Below, piece after piece: positions 36,401 to 46,534 of a DNA stretch of 64,000 bases (position 1 is its first letter; every line of letters begins with the position of its first letter). The translations under genes and the position numbers were made by a program. Below the pieces are notes generated by a model. That model ran no database searches. It was not told the origin of the DNA and worked only from the letters and a program-made list of their open reading frames with translations. This DNA comes from Escarpia spicata (lineage: Eukaryota; Annelida; Polychaeta; Sabellida; Siboglinidae): the NCBI GenBank assembly GCA_963995525.1, contig OZ023210.1, positions 7,316,661 to 7,380,660 on the forward strand, given 5' to 3'.

Positions 36401-37695
36401 GTTCAGTTAATTACAAATAACACAATGTTTTAATTTATTTTATCACCTTGAACTAGACTTGATAAAAAAAGTTCGATGACGATACAGGATTCATATATCT
36501 TAAAGTTAATAGACAATACTCAATAGTACTATAAGTGATATAAGCAGCTATTATTCCTAACAGCCTTTTAAACAGGGATTACTTATTTAAATTGTTCTAA
36601 TTTACATGATATTCAGAACAAGTGAAATATTTCAGTTCATACAATATCCAACACCGTACAAGTCAAGGTACAGCGAAAATGCTTCCAAAAAGATGCCACT
36701 GCATCGTCAACATTTCACACATCCTTTCCTAAAGCTAACTAAGTTAAACACAATATATATGCCGAATGTCAGTGTCGCGAGTGTTGTATTTTAAACAACG
36801 TATATTAGTGCTGCTAGTTCGTGCATCGGAAAATTTCGTAAAACTGCCACAATACCGCATTGTTACGGAATTTCGCTATGCACGAACTTGACACTCGAGT
36901 CTAGTATGTAAATTACAAGCTGTACCTGTGCCACTGTCTGTGACGTCTGTCACTGTGTCTGTGCCTGCTGTGCCCGAGTCAGTGAGTGTGGGTGGTTTTC
37001 TCGGCACGCGCCACTTCTTTGATAAAATCCGCAACTTTCTCAACTCTACTTCTTCGCTCGGATGCATATTCTGTCGCGCTACCATTTTTGCTCTCTGTCT
37101 ATAGTAGTTTGGTCAAATTCTACAGAGAATTATCCACGACAAAGCTAAATCAATATTTGAAGTGAGAGCTTTGACAGCAAGACGCTTCCACCATTTTCCT
37201 GACGCGTGACCTAGATTCTGACGCATGCGCACAATTCGCGTATGAAATATACACGAACGACACTCTGGACGCGATTTTTAACCAAAACACAAAAAACGTA
37301 ATATTCTCTGTTTTATTCGCGCAACGTTTCATTGATAGTAGTAGTTTGCAAACCATGCGATCTAATCTCAAATATACACTCGATTAAAGCTAGCATAACA
37401 CCATATATGATAAACGTATATGTACAGGCAATGTTCGACACAAAAAGTATACGCTCACAAATTTCCACTTCGTGTAAATATAAAATTGCACGCTACAACA
37501 CACAATAAACTGCAGAATTCCCCAAAATAACACGCACTTAATGTATGTGACTAACAAAAGCGTCAGTATCTGCACCACAGAAATGTGTGTGGAAGGTTAA
37601 AATATTGCCTGTACACGTATATGTACAGGTAATATAAATGTACAGGCAATGCGGTGATTTTTGGCACCGAATGTACAGGTAATGCGGTACATAGA

Positions 37696-37749
<54 letters not shown>

Positions 37750-38366
37750 TTTTAAATTTTCTCAAAATATATCATGTTTGTGCTTGAGAATCAGTAAATA
37801 AAATTTGTCTCAATCGTTTTATAATATTGCTGTATGAGGGTGATGTATCCAGCATACGTTCAGGATTAGATGTTTTATGGATTCCAATGGCAATGTATCA
37901 TGTTACACACAAACGGCATTCAACATCCTTCTTCGGCATTCATAAAAAAATGAATAAATGTGCGTTCCAAAACACTTTTATTTGGAACGCCTACTTGCTG
38001 TTTTCTGTGGTACAATAGAAATATCCATTAACTTCCCAGTATTTTGGGGGGAGGGGAGACGTTGGTCATACTACTATAGACTTACAGTCTTACACGATGA
38101 CCTGATCGTCCAGATCCATCCGTTTACCCATGTTACTCTGAATCACTGTTGTATTTTAATCTTCACACATGAATGAATGAACGTTTATTCAGAATATTGA
38201 TAACAATATATATACAAGACAAGACAACCAAACAAGTTTAACTATAATACAAGTGAGAATATAAAATGTTTGAAGGGGGTAAATACGAAGTCATTGACTT
38301 TTGTGTAAATTACCTCTGACATATATTTATATATAATGATATACCTGTATGTATACACACATATAC

Positions 38367-38397
<31 letters not shown>

Positions 38398-41300
38398 TAT
38401 ACACACATAGATACGTACATGTATATTGAGATATCACTATTATATTAATCGAATTTGCTATTCATCTAACCATTTAGCTACAATAATTGAAAACATGTAA
38501 TGGAATATGTGCATATTTAAAATTTTAAATATGTGATAAGTACGCATCTTTACACATATTGTAGTTTCCTCAGTGGCATGATTATATTTGTGTATGATTT
38601 TGTTTAGATTTCCACAACCAGACATTTCTCAAATAAAAGGATCTTGCATTTACTTTTAAATTCAGTAATAGTACTAGTAGTTTTTAAATGATCACATAGA
38701 TAATTCCATAATTGCACTCTCTTTACACAAAGAGACATTGATCGCATGGTAGAACAGACTCTCTGTCGTTCTAAGTCATGATTAGCTCGCATTGGGTATG
38801 CTACTTCCCGTCTAGTAAACAAACACTGAATATTTGATGGAAAACAGCTGTAGTAAGCTTTGTACATAAATAATATGTTTTCAGTTCTATAATATCGGGA
38901 CATTTTACAACATGTAATTTTTGGAAAATGAGTTTGTATGATCCAACCGTATTGCACCAAATATAATGCAGATTACTCTTTTTGTAATAAGAAAATACAG
39001 TTAGTATTTGTTGGGTGCGTGTTTCCCCATATCTCTGCACAGTAATTTAAAGAAGAGAGAACTGTATAGAATACGTCTACTATTTCTATCAAGTAGATGA
39101 CTGCATCAATGCATTCTAGCAGTACTTTTTGAAAGCTTTGATTGTACGTATTTTATATGAGCTTTCCAATTTAGTAGACCATCAATAAACACTCCCAAAA
39201 ACTTGGTGACCCTTACTCTTTCGATATTAACATTTCGTATTTTTATATTAACTTCTTTGTTGAGAATACGATTTCCAAATAACATATAATTGGCTTTAGA
39301 TATGTTCAGCGTTTATTTACTGTAAACCATGTATAAATTTGGTCCAGTACAGTACTGTTTCGTTTAGTTTATTGATGTTACTATTTGCATAAAATATATT
39401 AGTATCGTCTGCAAAGAGAATGTATTTTACTAGATTGGATATGTTACACATATCATTATCGTATAGAATGAATAGTTTGGAGCACAAGATCGAACCCTGT
39501 GGGACACCACATGAAATGTTGCCTACAGCAGAATTACATTTGTCAATGGACACAAGTTGTTTTCTGTTTTCTAGATAACTATTTAACCAGTTAAATGCCA
39601 CACCACGGATACCAAGGAATTCCATTTTTTACATAACAGTTTGTGATTGACAGTGTCAAATGCCTTTTTTAAATCGATGAAAACACCAATAGCATATTTT
39701 TGGGCATTCAATGATTGGGTTATTGCATCAACACGATCTATTAGTGCGTGACATGTTGACATATTTTGTTGAAATCCATATTGGCTTGGGTTTATTAGTT
39801 TGTGTTTAGTAATAAAGCTATCTAAACGAGAACTGAACAATGTTTCTAATATTTTTGAGAATTGTGGTAATAGTGAAATAGACCTATAATTAGTGTACAT
39901 ATACTTATCCCCAGACTTAAAGATTAGGATAACCTTTGCTATTTTAATTTTCTCCGGGAATAATCCAGTAATGAAAAATAGACTACAAATATAAGTGATA
40001 GGTTTTGCAATGGAGTTAATAACTTCTTTGACCAAGTGCATACCTATGTACCTAAATTTCGCTTATTGCTATAATATCTGCGGATGTTTTACTTTCCCAG
40101 TTATTCACAGCTCGGATAACTTCCCCTTCGTTAACTGGAGTTAGAAATACATTTTTAATGTTTCTGTTTTCTAGGTAGCATAAATAGAAACATTTCTTGG
40201 TGCCGTTATATCCTTTGACAGCTCCGGACCGATATTAGTAAAATAATTGTTAAACATGTTCGCTGCATCTTCCTTATTACTAATCGTAACGCCATTATTA
40301 ACAAACTGATCTGGGTAGTGATTTCCTAAGCGAGATGGTCCCATTACAGTTTTAAGTACTTGCCATGTGCCAGCAATGTAATTTTTCTTCTGTGCGAGTA
40401 AACTGCTATGATACTGCTTTAGTCGATTTGCGAATACCTGTTAATTAATTTTTATATGTTTATATATAGTTTCCGAGATAATTGATCTGGATCATATAAA
40501 TGCTTTACACAAATGATTTTTCTTGATACATGCGTTTCCGGGTCCTTTACTAAACCACAGTTTTTAAAAACTAATTGTTAATACTTTAGGTCGTACAGTT
40601 GACACAGGACAATGTGTGTTGTACATTTGAGTAAAATCATGAAGAAAATGGTCATATGCTATATTTGCATTTTCACTACCGATAACAGTATGCCAAGCAT
40701 TTTACATTAAGTCAAACTTCAATGCATTGATGTTTTCTTCTCTAAGATGACGAATACACTTGTTAGAATGTTCGTTCACATTACGTTTTACAGTACAATG
40801 GCACAGAGCAAATAGAGGAAGATGATCACTGATATAATTTACCAATATACCACTATTAATCTTATACTCAAATTCAGAAGTAAAACATTTTGTCCATAAG
40901 GGTTGCAGAGGTAGTAGTAATTCTGCTAGGTCTATTAATTAAAGGGTATAGACCAAGACTGTACATAAGATCTACAAATATCAACTATTAGTGACTTTTT
41001 TTTTCGCATAATCGCCCATTTAGCTTCTTGTTAACATAAATCACCACACCTCCACTTTTCCTGTTTTCTCTAACAACATGAAAAGCATCATAATCATCAA
41101 ACATATATAAAGCAGTTTAGTCCTTGCTCAGCCACGTTTCGCTTATTGCTATAACATTAAACTTTACATTAAGTAATATGAGAAGATCTTGTATTTCACT
41201 GAAGCTAGTACTCAGACTTCTAGCATTAAAATGTACCAAAGACAGACCACCATAATAATTTCTATTTAGCTCATTATTGAACTGTTGTTCTGTATAATAT

Positions 41301-43004
41301 TTACAAGAAGTTAATATGTTGTTGTAATAATTATTTTCAGGATCGACATCCTTCTCAAAATGACACCTTCTGTGTTCGGTATATTTGTAGGTTTCAAATA
41401 TGTTTTCCATATCATCACAATTTGTGAGTGGGTAATTTTCGTCACGATGTTAGCCATGTAAATGGTAGATAGTAGGTATTAACATCAAGTATAAACAGCA
41501 AAGCAATATGTTTGCAATAATAAAGTAATATACATTGTGACCACTGTTATCAATAAGAACAAACACACAGTATACATCTGATGAAACTCGTCGCCTTTTT
41601 CGTAGCAGTGCGATTGGAAATGTGATGTGCTGCGTATCATCATATTAGTTACGAAATAGAACCATAGCAAGCGCACATATCCTGTCTGGTGCCCTGTGTG
41701 GGTTTACAAACTCTATGGCAATCTCGTACTGTTATATAATAACTTCAAATTAATTTACTTATGTTTGCCAACCTTGGTTTGTTGATGTTGACTACCTCGA
41801 TAACACTGTGTTGACATGTTCACAAAGATATTTGTCAACATACGGTTGCACTTAGATCTATATTTCAACCTGGGCGATATTTAATGTTCCGCATTATTAG
41901 GTGTCCCCGCACCTTTGTATTCAGCGTAGATCCTGGCTCGAGAACAAGGACTTGGCGATATGTTATTGCAACAATAATCACCCTTCAAAATAACATAAAT
42001 ACAATATTGTTTCAGGACCGACATGCGAGTCGAACAAGGCTTGGTTTGGCGATCCTAACGCAACAAAAACCTTACCTGATTTCTGCACGCAATCGCATCA
42101 ATACGCACTGAAAGGAGACTTCAACGGAGACGGTCGAATGGACATTATGTGTCATGATTCGATTATTGGAAAGAAATGGATCTACTATGGAGACAACAAT
42201 GGTTACTCCGTTGTTGGCTGGAGCAAAGACGACATGGCTTGGTGCATCGGTGCTGTAGCTTCTCTGTATATCGGAGACTTCAATGGGGATTCTAGAGATG
42301 ATATGCTATGCCACATGACGACCGGATACGTGTTTATTGCGTACGCTAACGAAGACGGACACTTTACAGCCACGAGTTGGGATGAGGCTATGGGTTTCTG
42401 CACGGGCAATCATTCCAAACTCTTCATCGGCGACTTCAACGGGGACTGTAAGTCTGACATGTTATGTTACGATGGTGGGCTGGGCCGGACGTCTATCTTG
42501 TATGCCACAGCCGATGGCACGTTCGACAATTCTCTCATATGGCACACGCATATGGAGTCGTGCTTAAGCTTGGGCGGCAAACTGTTTGTGGGCGACTTCA
42601 ACGGAGACCACAGGGACGACATGCTTTGCTACGACGACATGAATGTAACAGGAAACATGTTCACTGCTTACGCAAAGTGGGGCGGGTCGTTCGATCAAAT
42701 CGACAACACCAACAACATGGGATGGTGTGTCGCCAATGGTTGCACGGTGTTGGTCGGGAAAGCCAGCAGAGATCAGAGAGACGACCTGGTGTGCCACTGC
42801 AAGTCACCGTCCACGGAACCAATCAGAGTTCGTTTTCCTGCCTTCGACGACGGCTTCGAAACGTTCCGTCAGTGGAGACGCTCGGAATCGTGGTGTGGCA
42901 ATTCGACGGAGATGCTGCTCGTTGGTAGGCTCAAACCTGGCCACTGCGGCAGTTTAATCTGCATCGATAAAGCCACTGGGCAATATTCGATTGCATTTTC
43001 ATAA
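27391..43004 (+). CDS. Secreted FG-GAP/VCBS-like repeat protein, two exons, 353 aa
   Basis: Exon 1 (27391-27463) and exon 2 (42016-43004) are joined across a 14.55 kb intron. Exon 1 ends CAG|GTTAGT in phase 1, and exon 2 follows TTTCAG and resumes in the matching phase. The joined frame is 1,062 nt including the stop. Residues 1-22 form a signal peptide (MDKTLLLSIIVVGLN); the mature part is Cys-rich. Four repeats of about 47-50 residues carry the calcium-binding loop D-x-N-x-D (GDFNGDGRMDIMCHD, GDFNGDSRDDMLCH, GDFNGDCKSDMLCYD, GDFNGDHRDDMLCYD). Two further repeats (VLVGKASRDQRDDLVC, LLVGRLKPGHCGSLIC) have lost it. The pattern is that of a secreted beta-propeller-type calcium-binding or lectin-like protein; the ligand is unknown. 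The intron contains a ~9.8 kb transposon-like interval and an antisense LINE. It is the only clearly intact host gene here. Confidence 0.85.
27879..28145 (+). repeat. Left terminal/subterminal repeat cluster
   Basis: It holds two inward copies of the ACCGCATTRCCTGTACA motif, then three partial copies in both orientations around 28076-28140, ending TACAGGCAATGCGGTGATTT. The same ending occurs in the right cluster. Confidence 0.7.
28368..28463 (+). CDS. Short reading frame at the left end of the 9.8 kb interval
   Basis: 31 aa from ATG 28368 (MCEVSDCVTDTDSSNEAHRR), ending in a basic cluster. A TATA-like AATAAAAGG (about 28222) lies upstream. A splice donor GTAAGC directly follows the third codon, so this may be a first exon instead. 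No family recognised; low confidence. Confidence 0.2.
   Translation: MCEVSDCVTDTDSSNEAHRRRRTRRRSTILI
30343..31002. repeat. 26 bp minisatellite, about 25 copies
   Basis: The consensus is close to CATGGCTTGCATACCATCAA followed by TACCAC, repeated with substitutions and a few length variants. Because 26 is not a multiple of 3, every frame cycles through the same codons. The unit happens to lack stops, which creates long frames (up to 242 codons) rich in His-Gly-Leu-His. There is no coding evidence. Confidence 0.93.
31933..32013 (+). repeat. Inverted repeat arm pairing with 33088-33170
   Basis: About 80 bp including GTATGATGTGGATAGCATG and CTCCTCCTAACTCCA pairs with the reverse complement of 33088-33170 at roughly 85% identity. 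The arms are about 1.1 kb apart. A transposon-like or duplicated-exon origin is possible. Confidence 0.7.
32547..37085 (-). CDS. Candidate multi-exon gene inside the 9.8 kb interval
   Basis: Phase-compatible exons are visible on the minus strand. Exon 1, 37085-36926 (MVARQNMHPSEEVELRKLRI, then a Pro/Thr-Asp-rich tail), has donor GTACAG. The next exon, 36222-36177 (KADDCNIPPSKRQR), follows TTTTAG and has donor GTATCT; it joins exon 1 in phase 1. After a gap come a short exon near 34128-34090 (LKESPAKRKQNAQ, between TTGCAG and GTAAAT), 33587-33497 (KKSPIELEDTLWWCQLGADN, between TTTCAG and GTTGGT), and a terminal exon 32596-32547 (GFGMSSIATNELQPEQ, stop) joining in phase 1. The 36177-34128 junction is not phase-compatible, so at least one exon is missing. 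The product would be basic, possibly nuclear. No family recognised; possibly transposon-encoded. Confidence 0.3.
32880..34460. repeat. Diverged tandem duplication of about 1 kb
   Basis: GCTATGTGGCCATGGGGAATC occurs at 32888 and 33812. The neighbourhoods at 33088 and 34122, and at about 33213 and 34420 (GTGCAAGC.AACTTACT, then AGGCTGC on the other strand), are likewise paired. Offsets grow from 924 to about 1,210 bp, so indels have accumulated. It overlaps the candidate minus-strand exons and may have duplicated some of them. Confidence 0.55.
35652..35862. repeat. Foldback element with ~60 bp inverted arms
   Basis: The left arm 35652-35713 (starting GGTTAACTTACATGGCCTCA) and right arm 35801-35862 (ending GAGGCTATGTAAGTTAGCC) are imperfect reverse complements around an ~87 bp loop. 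The size and structure suggest a foldback MITE. No clear target duplication is visible. Confidence 0.75.
36816..36888. repeat. Small hairpin carrying the terminal-repeat motif
   Basis: Arms AGTTCGTGCAT...TTCGTAA and TTACGGAAT...ATGCACGAACT pair over about 26 bp with three mismatches. The loop contains ATACCGCATTG, the core of the terminal repeat of the surrounding 9.8 kb interval. Confidence 0.6.
37597..37694 (-). repeat. Right terminal/subterminal repeat cluster
   Basis: Copies of TGTACAGG(T/C)AATGCGGT face outward, mirrored against the left cluster at 27879-28145. The terminal GTACATAG abuts an (AT)n tract. Confidence 0.7.
37698..37746. repeat. (TA)n microsatellite
   Basis: Pure TA dinucleotides immediately outside the right terminal repeat. 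A shorter TA run (27859-27874) flanks the left end. Confidence 0.95.
38343..38412. repeat. (TATA/CACA)n microsatellite in the LINE 3' region
   Basis: Alternating ATATAC and ACACATAT units. No other signal. Confidence 0.85.
39583..40041 (-). pseudogene. Reverse transcriptase fragment of the LINE at 38.2-41.4 kb
   Basis: 152 codons with finger and palm motifs, including the first catalytic Asp (FIDLKKAFDTVNH). The frame breaks before the second half, which continues at 39625-39317 in another frame with GVPQGS and FADD. Both catalytic motifs survive but are not in one frame. Confidence 0.85.
42016..43004 (+). other. Exon 2 of the FG-GAP gene (all repeats, stop codon)
   Basis: The acceptor is a pyrimidine-containing ATTGTTTCAG ending at 42015. 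The exon codes GPTCESNKAWFGDPNATKT and then six repeats to the stop TAA at 43002-43004. A single exon coding all repeats after a short signal exon suggests exon shuffling or retrocopy-type origin of the body, which is inference. Confidence 0.85.
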
Positions 43005-43263
43005 ACACGTTCACGTGTCCAATCTCTAGAATGAGAGAAAAACGGTTCTATTAAATTGATAAATAATTCATGAGAGCGCTAAATGCTTCGTTATGGCTGC
43101 TTAGCATATGTTGGTTATTGCAATAATATTAATGTATGCAAGATAGGGCGCTTAGTCGTACGTAAGCAATGTAGTGATAACGAATGTAGCCAGCGAATCT
43201 GTTTGCCAAATGCCTATATTAGAACAACAAAACACTGCCATAATGCCGAATTGAGTTAAAGTT

Positions 43264-43351
43264 AAATAAAACGGATAAATAATATATAATGTAATTCCTG
43301 ACATTGTGTGAACAGATGCTGATATCTAGCTTGCTTTGCTTTATTAATAAA
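43264..43351 (+). promoter_or_regulatory. Candidate polyadenylation signals of the FG-GAP gene
   Basis: AATAAA occurs at about 43265-43270 and again near 43346-43351, about 260 and 345 bp after the stop. Either could end the transcript. Confidence 0.4.
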
Positions 43352-43588
43352 ATATGAATTGAACCGTTGCGCATAGTGTTGTTCTCTTTGTTTTCCAAAT
43401 GTCATCATTATCATTCAAGATATGTTACATATAAACACGCTCGAGACCTGCATGCGTATGTCCGTACGTATGTTTACATAATAGTTGAAAGGGAACATAT
43501 ATAAAATGCACACCTAAAAGTCTTGAATCAATAGTTGTTTCTATTTTAGCGATCATATCCTTTGCTGAACCTCTTGCATCACATCAGA

Positions 43589-44346
43589 ATATCGAGCTAG
43601 ACAACTTATATACACTTGTGTCATGTATCCCTTAATAGTTTGAATACCGAGTTAGACAACTGCTAAACACTTGTTGTAATGTATCCCTTAATAGTTTGAA
43701 TAGAAGCAGGTCTACTTGTAGTCTAATAATAGTTTGAATATCGAGCTAGACAACTGCTATAAACGTGTTGTCATGTATCACTTAATAGTTTGAGTAGAAG
43801 CAGGTCCACGTGTAGTGTATTAATAGTTTGAATATCGAGCTAGACAACTGCTATGCACTTGTTGTCAGATATCCCTTAATAGTTTGGATATCGAGCTAGA
43901 CAACTGTTGTACACGTGTTGCCATGTATCCCTTAATAGTTTTAATATCGAGCTTGACAACTGCTATACACTTGTTGTCAAGTATCCCTTAATAGTTTAAA
44001 TATCGAGCTAGACAACGTATATACACGTGTTGTCATGTATTCCTTAATAGTTTGAATATCGATCTAGGCAACTGCTATACACCTGTTGTCATGTATCCCT
44101 TAATAGTTTGAATATCGAGCTAGACAACGTCTATACACGTGTTGTCATGTATCGCTTGATAGTTTGAATATCGAACTAGACAACAGCTATACACTTGTGT
44201 CATGTATCCCTTAATAGTTTCAATAGAAGTAGGTTCACTTGTAGTATAATAATAGTTTAAATATCGAGCTAGACAACTGCTATACACGTGTTGTCGTGTA
44301 TCACTTAATAGTTTGAGTAGAAGCAGGTCCATTTGTAGTGTATTAA
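43589..44346. repeat. ~56 bp minisatellite, left block
   Basis: The unit runs from TATCGAGCTAGACAACTGCT through ATACAC.TGTTGTCATGTATC to CCTTAATAGTTTGAA. Some units carry an additional ~40 bp variant (AGAAGCAGGTCCACTTGTAG). About a dozen copies are present. The array is interrupted at a TTAA by the palindromic element and resumes at 46220. Confidence 0.9.
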
Positions 44347-44981
44347 AGGGAATAAAAACATATATGGCTTGAATTCATATTACATTACATCCTGCCATCT
44401 ATTTCCATGTCCACCAAGCCAAAAAAAAATTAAAAAATTCAATGAATTACAAAATTCCACATTTTATGCTGTGCATCCGGACATTTTCGAATATGCATAT
44501 TTTTGGCCCGTGTTTCGGGATGCCGAGATGTGACGTTACATATGACCCATAGTCGCATCAGGCCGACCCTTTCCTTGCATTCAGAGCATGTTTACAAGAA
44601 TAGCTTTCGGATCGAAACGAATGTCAAAATGAGTTATTATGCGATATTCCAATGTTATACAAACACTAGTCATCACAGAGGAATAAGCAGTTATCTTACG
44701 GTTCCACATGAATCCAATTTTATTCAAAACAATGAATGCGAATGGGCCTACAAGTCGACTAGGTTTCGCCGAGCTTGGGCTCGTTTTTAGAATAATTATA
44801 TCGGATGTAATCATCGGGAGATAATATACACCAATAAACATACATAACAAACACATATCGTATCCAGCTACAGAAAGTAACGTGTATAAGTATATAATCT
44901 TATAATATCACTAGAATATCGATGTATGAAGAAGGAGTTGTACAATTTATCATAATAACGTAAATCAGTAAGCAAATTTAT

Positions 44982-45087
44982 GTCGGTCCTGCTAGCTCAT
45001 TTGGTAAAGCCGTTGCTTCCTTGGCATTTATTTTGTAATCGGGCGACGCCGGTTCAATCCCAACACCAAACCATTGAGGGTTTTTTT
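44982..45087 (+). ncRNA. tRNA-like Pol III module, left arm of the palindrome
   Basis: Box A GCTAGCTCATTTGG (44991-45004) and box B GGTTCAATCCC (45051-45061) are near consensus. The 5' GTCGG could pair with a 3' CCAAC/CCGAC. A T7 terminator (45081-45087) follows about 14 bp after the tRNA-like body. The central region is longer than a standard anticodon arm, so this is a tRNA-derived sequence rather than a clear tRNA. Confidence 0.5.
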
Positions 45088-45475
45088 AACACTTTTTTGT
45101 TTATGTTTTCACGAAGTAATATAAACCAAATTTTTTATTTTTATAGTAATTATTTATTCGCCACAAAAATTAAAATATGGGAATTATATAACGATGTTTC
45201 TAAATGTTATTTATCCAAACAAATATAATGTAATGGATATAGAATGTATTAACTGTATGTATATATTGTACGGTAATATATTGTAATTATATATGTGAAA
45301 ACAAATGATGATATGTCTGGATAAATAAAATTTAAAAACATCGTTATATATAATTACCATATTTTAATTTTTGCGGCAAATAAATAATTACTACAAAGAT
45401 ATTTACACACAGTGCATCATAGTATAACATTATTTGGTTTATATTACTTCGTGAAAACATTTTTTTTAAAGTGTT

Positions 45476-45579
45476 AAAAAAATCAATGGTTTGGTGTCGG
45501 GATTGAACCGGCTTCGCCCGATTGCAAAATAAATACCAAGGAACCAACGCGTTTACCAACTGAGCTAGCAGGACCGACA
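45476..45579 (-). ncRNA. tRNA-like Pol III module, right arm of the palindrome
   Basis: Reverse-complement partner of the left module and the better preserved of the two: box A GCTAGCTCAGTTGG, box B GGTTCAATCCC, acceptor-like GTCGG/CCGAC, and a T7 terminator (A-run 45476-45482 on the plus strand). Transcription would point toward the palindrome centre. Confidence 0.55.
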
Positions 45580-46219
45580 GAAATTCGCTGACTGATTTCA
45601 GTTGTTATGATAAATTGTACAACTCCTCCTTCATACATCGATATTCTATTGATATTATGAGATTATGCACGTTACTTTCTGTAGCTGGATACGATATTTG
45701 ATTGCAATGTATTTATATTGGTGTACATTATCTTCCGTTGGTTGCATTCGATATAATTATTCTGAAAACGAGCCCAAGCTCGGCGATACCTAGTCGATTG
45801 TAGGCTCATTCGCATTCATTGTTTTAAATAAAATTGAATTCATGTGGAACCGTAAGATAACTGCTTGTTCCTCTATGATGACTATATATTGTTTGTATTA
45901 CATCGGAATATTGCACAATAACTCATTCTGACGCTCGTTTCGACCCCAAAACTATCCATGTAAATATGCTCTGAATGCATAGAAAGGATCGGCCTGCTAC
46001 GAATGTGAGTCATATGTGACGTTAAGATACCACGTGATCGCCTAGCTCATAACATTTTTATTTTTCGCGGGAATCGCTACACAGACGGGTTTAAAATCGA
46101 ATTTATGCTACAAATGTATTTTTCTGTATTTTTTTAATGTTCTCGAATGTTACAAACAATGTTAAACTTTGTGAACACATGGAAAACGGATTTTAGCTAA
46201 TGCCTTGTTTTTATTTCCT

Positions 46220-46312
46220 TTAATAGTTTTAATATCGAGCTAGACAACTGCTATACACGTGTTGTCATGTATCCCTTAATAGTTTGGGTAGAATCAGGTC
46301 CACTTATAGTGT
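46220..46312. repeat. ~56 bp minisatellite, right block
   Basis: This is the continuation of the 43589-44346 array after the TTAA insertion. It contains about one full unit and a variant unit (AGAATCAGGTCCACTTATAG). Confidence 0.9.
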
Positions 46313-46534
46313 ATTATCCCTGGTCCCTTAACTCGACACATTTACACGGAAAACATGCACAGCGGACAAAAGTGACGTGAATAGTCTGATTCACTGTTGA
46401 TAATGTTGCAGTCAGCATAACGTCTACCATCTATTTTACGTAATTTTACAACTGTAAGCCCTATTTGTAATCACAAGACACCAATTATACAATATGACCG
46501 GTGTCAGAAAGGGTCAAAACCACGCACACGAGTA

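Larger units (their letters stand above)
27879..37694. mobile_element. ~9.8 kb interval bounded by inverted terminal and subterminal repeats (candidate DNA transposon)
   Basis: The left end reads CTATCTACCGCATTGCCTG from 27879. The right end, read inward on the minus strand from 37694, is CTATGTACCGCATTACCTG. The shared terminus is CTATNTACCGCATTRCCTGTACA. A motif related to ACCGCATTACCTGTACA recurs in both orientations near each end (27884, 27913, 28076, 28105, 28123; 37416, 37603-37690). Both ends abut (AT)n, so any target duplication is hidden. It lies wholly inside the FG-GAP intron. Clustered inverted subterminal motifs are typical of cut-and-paste elements; no known transposase is recognised. 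Alternatively, two related small elements flank unrelated DNA. Confidence 0.5.
38170..41425 (-). mobile_element. Decayed non-LTR retrotransposon (CR1/Jockey-like LINE), antisense in the FG-GAP intron
   Basis: Read on the minus strand, 41410-41117 carries the start of an apurinic-type endonuclease (LVHFNARSLS, AISETWLSK). 40041-39583 carries reverse transcriptase blocks TNYRSISLLPQFSKILE and GVFIDLKKAFDTVNHK, and 39625-39317 carries GVPQGSIL and the catalytic FADD. 38960-38604 carries the C-terminal LINE tail (RVQLWNYLCDHLK). Frameshifts and stops separate the pieces, so no full protein can be made. The 3' end lies near 38170, with a minus-strand AATAAA and a short ATTC tail, as in CR1/L2-type elements. 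Clade assignment is tentative. Confidence 0.85.
44347..46219. mobile_element. 1.87 kb TTAA-flanked giant palindrome (piggyBac-type target site, non-autonomous)
   Basis: The insertion splits the minisatellite at TTAA (44343-44346 and 46220-46223), so comparison with intact units proves a TTAA target duplication. The element ends are short inverted repeats, AGGGAATAAAAACA and its near reverse complement GTTTTTATTTCCT. Inside, about 44531-45212 and 45336-46023 are reverse complements with modest divergence, leaving a ~120 bp AT-rich loop. TTAA duplications are typical of piggyBac-superfamily insertions. It has no transposase frame. Each arm carries a tRNA-like Pol III module facing the centre. 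Confidence 0.85.
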
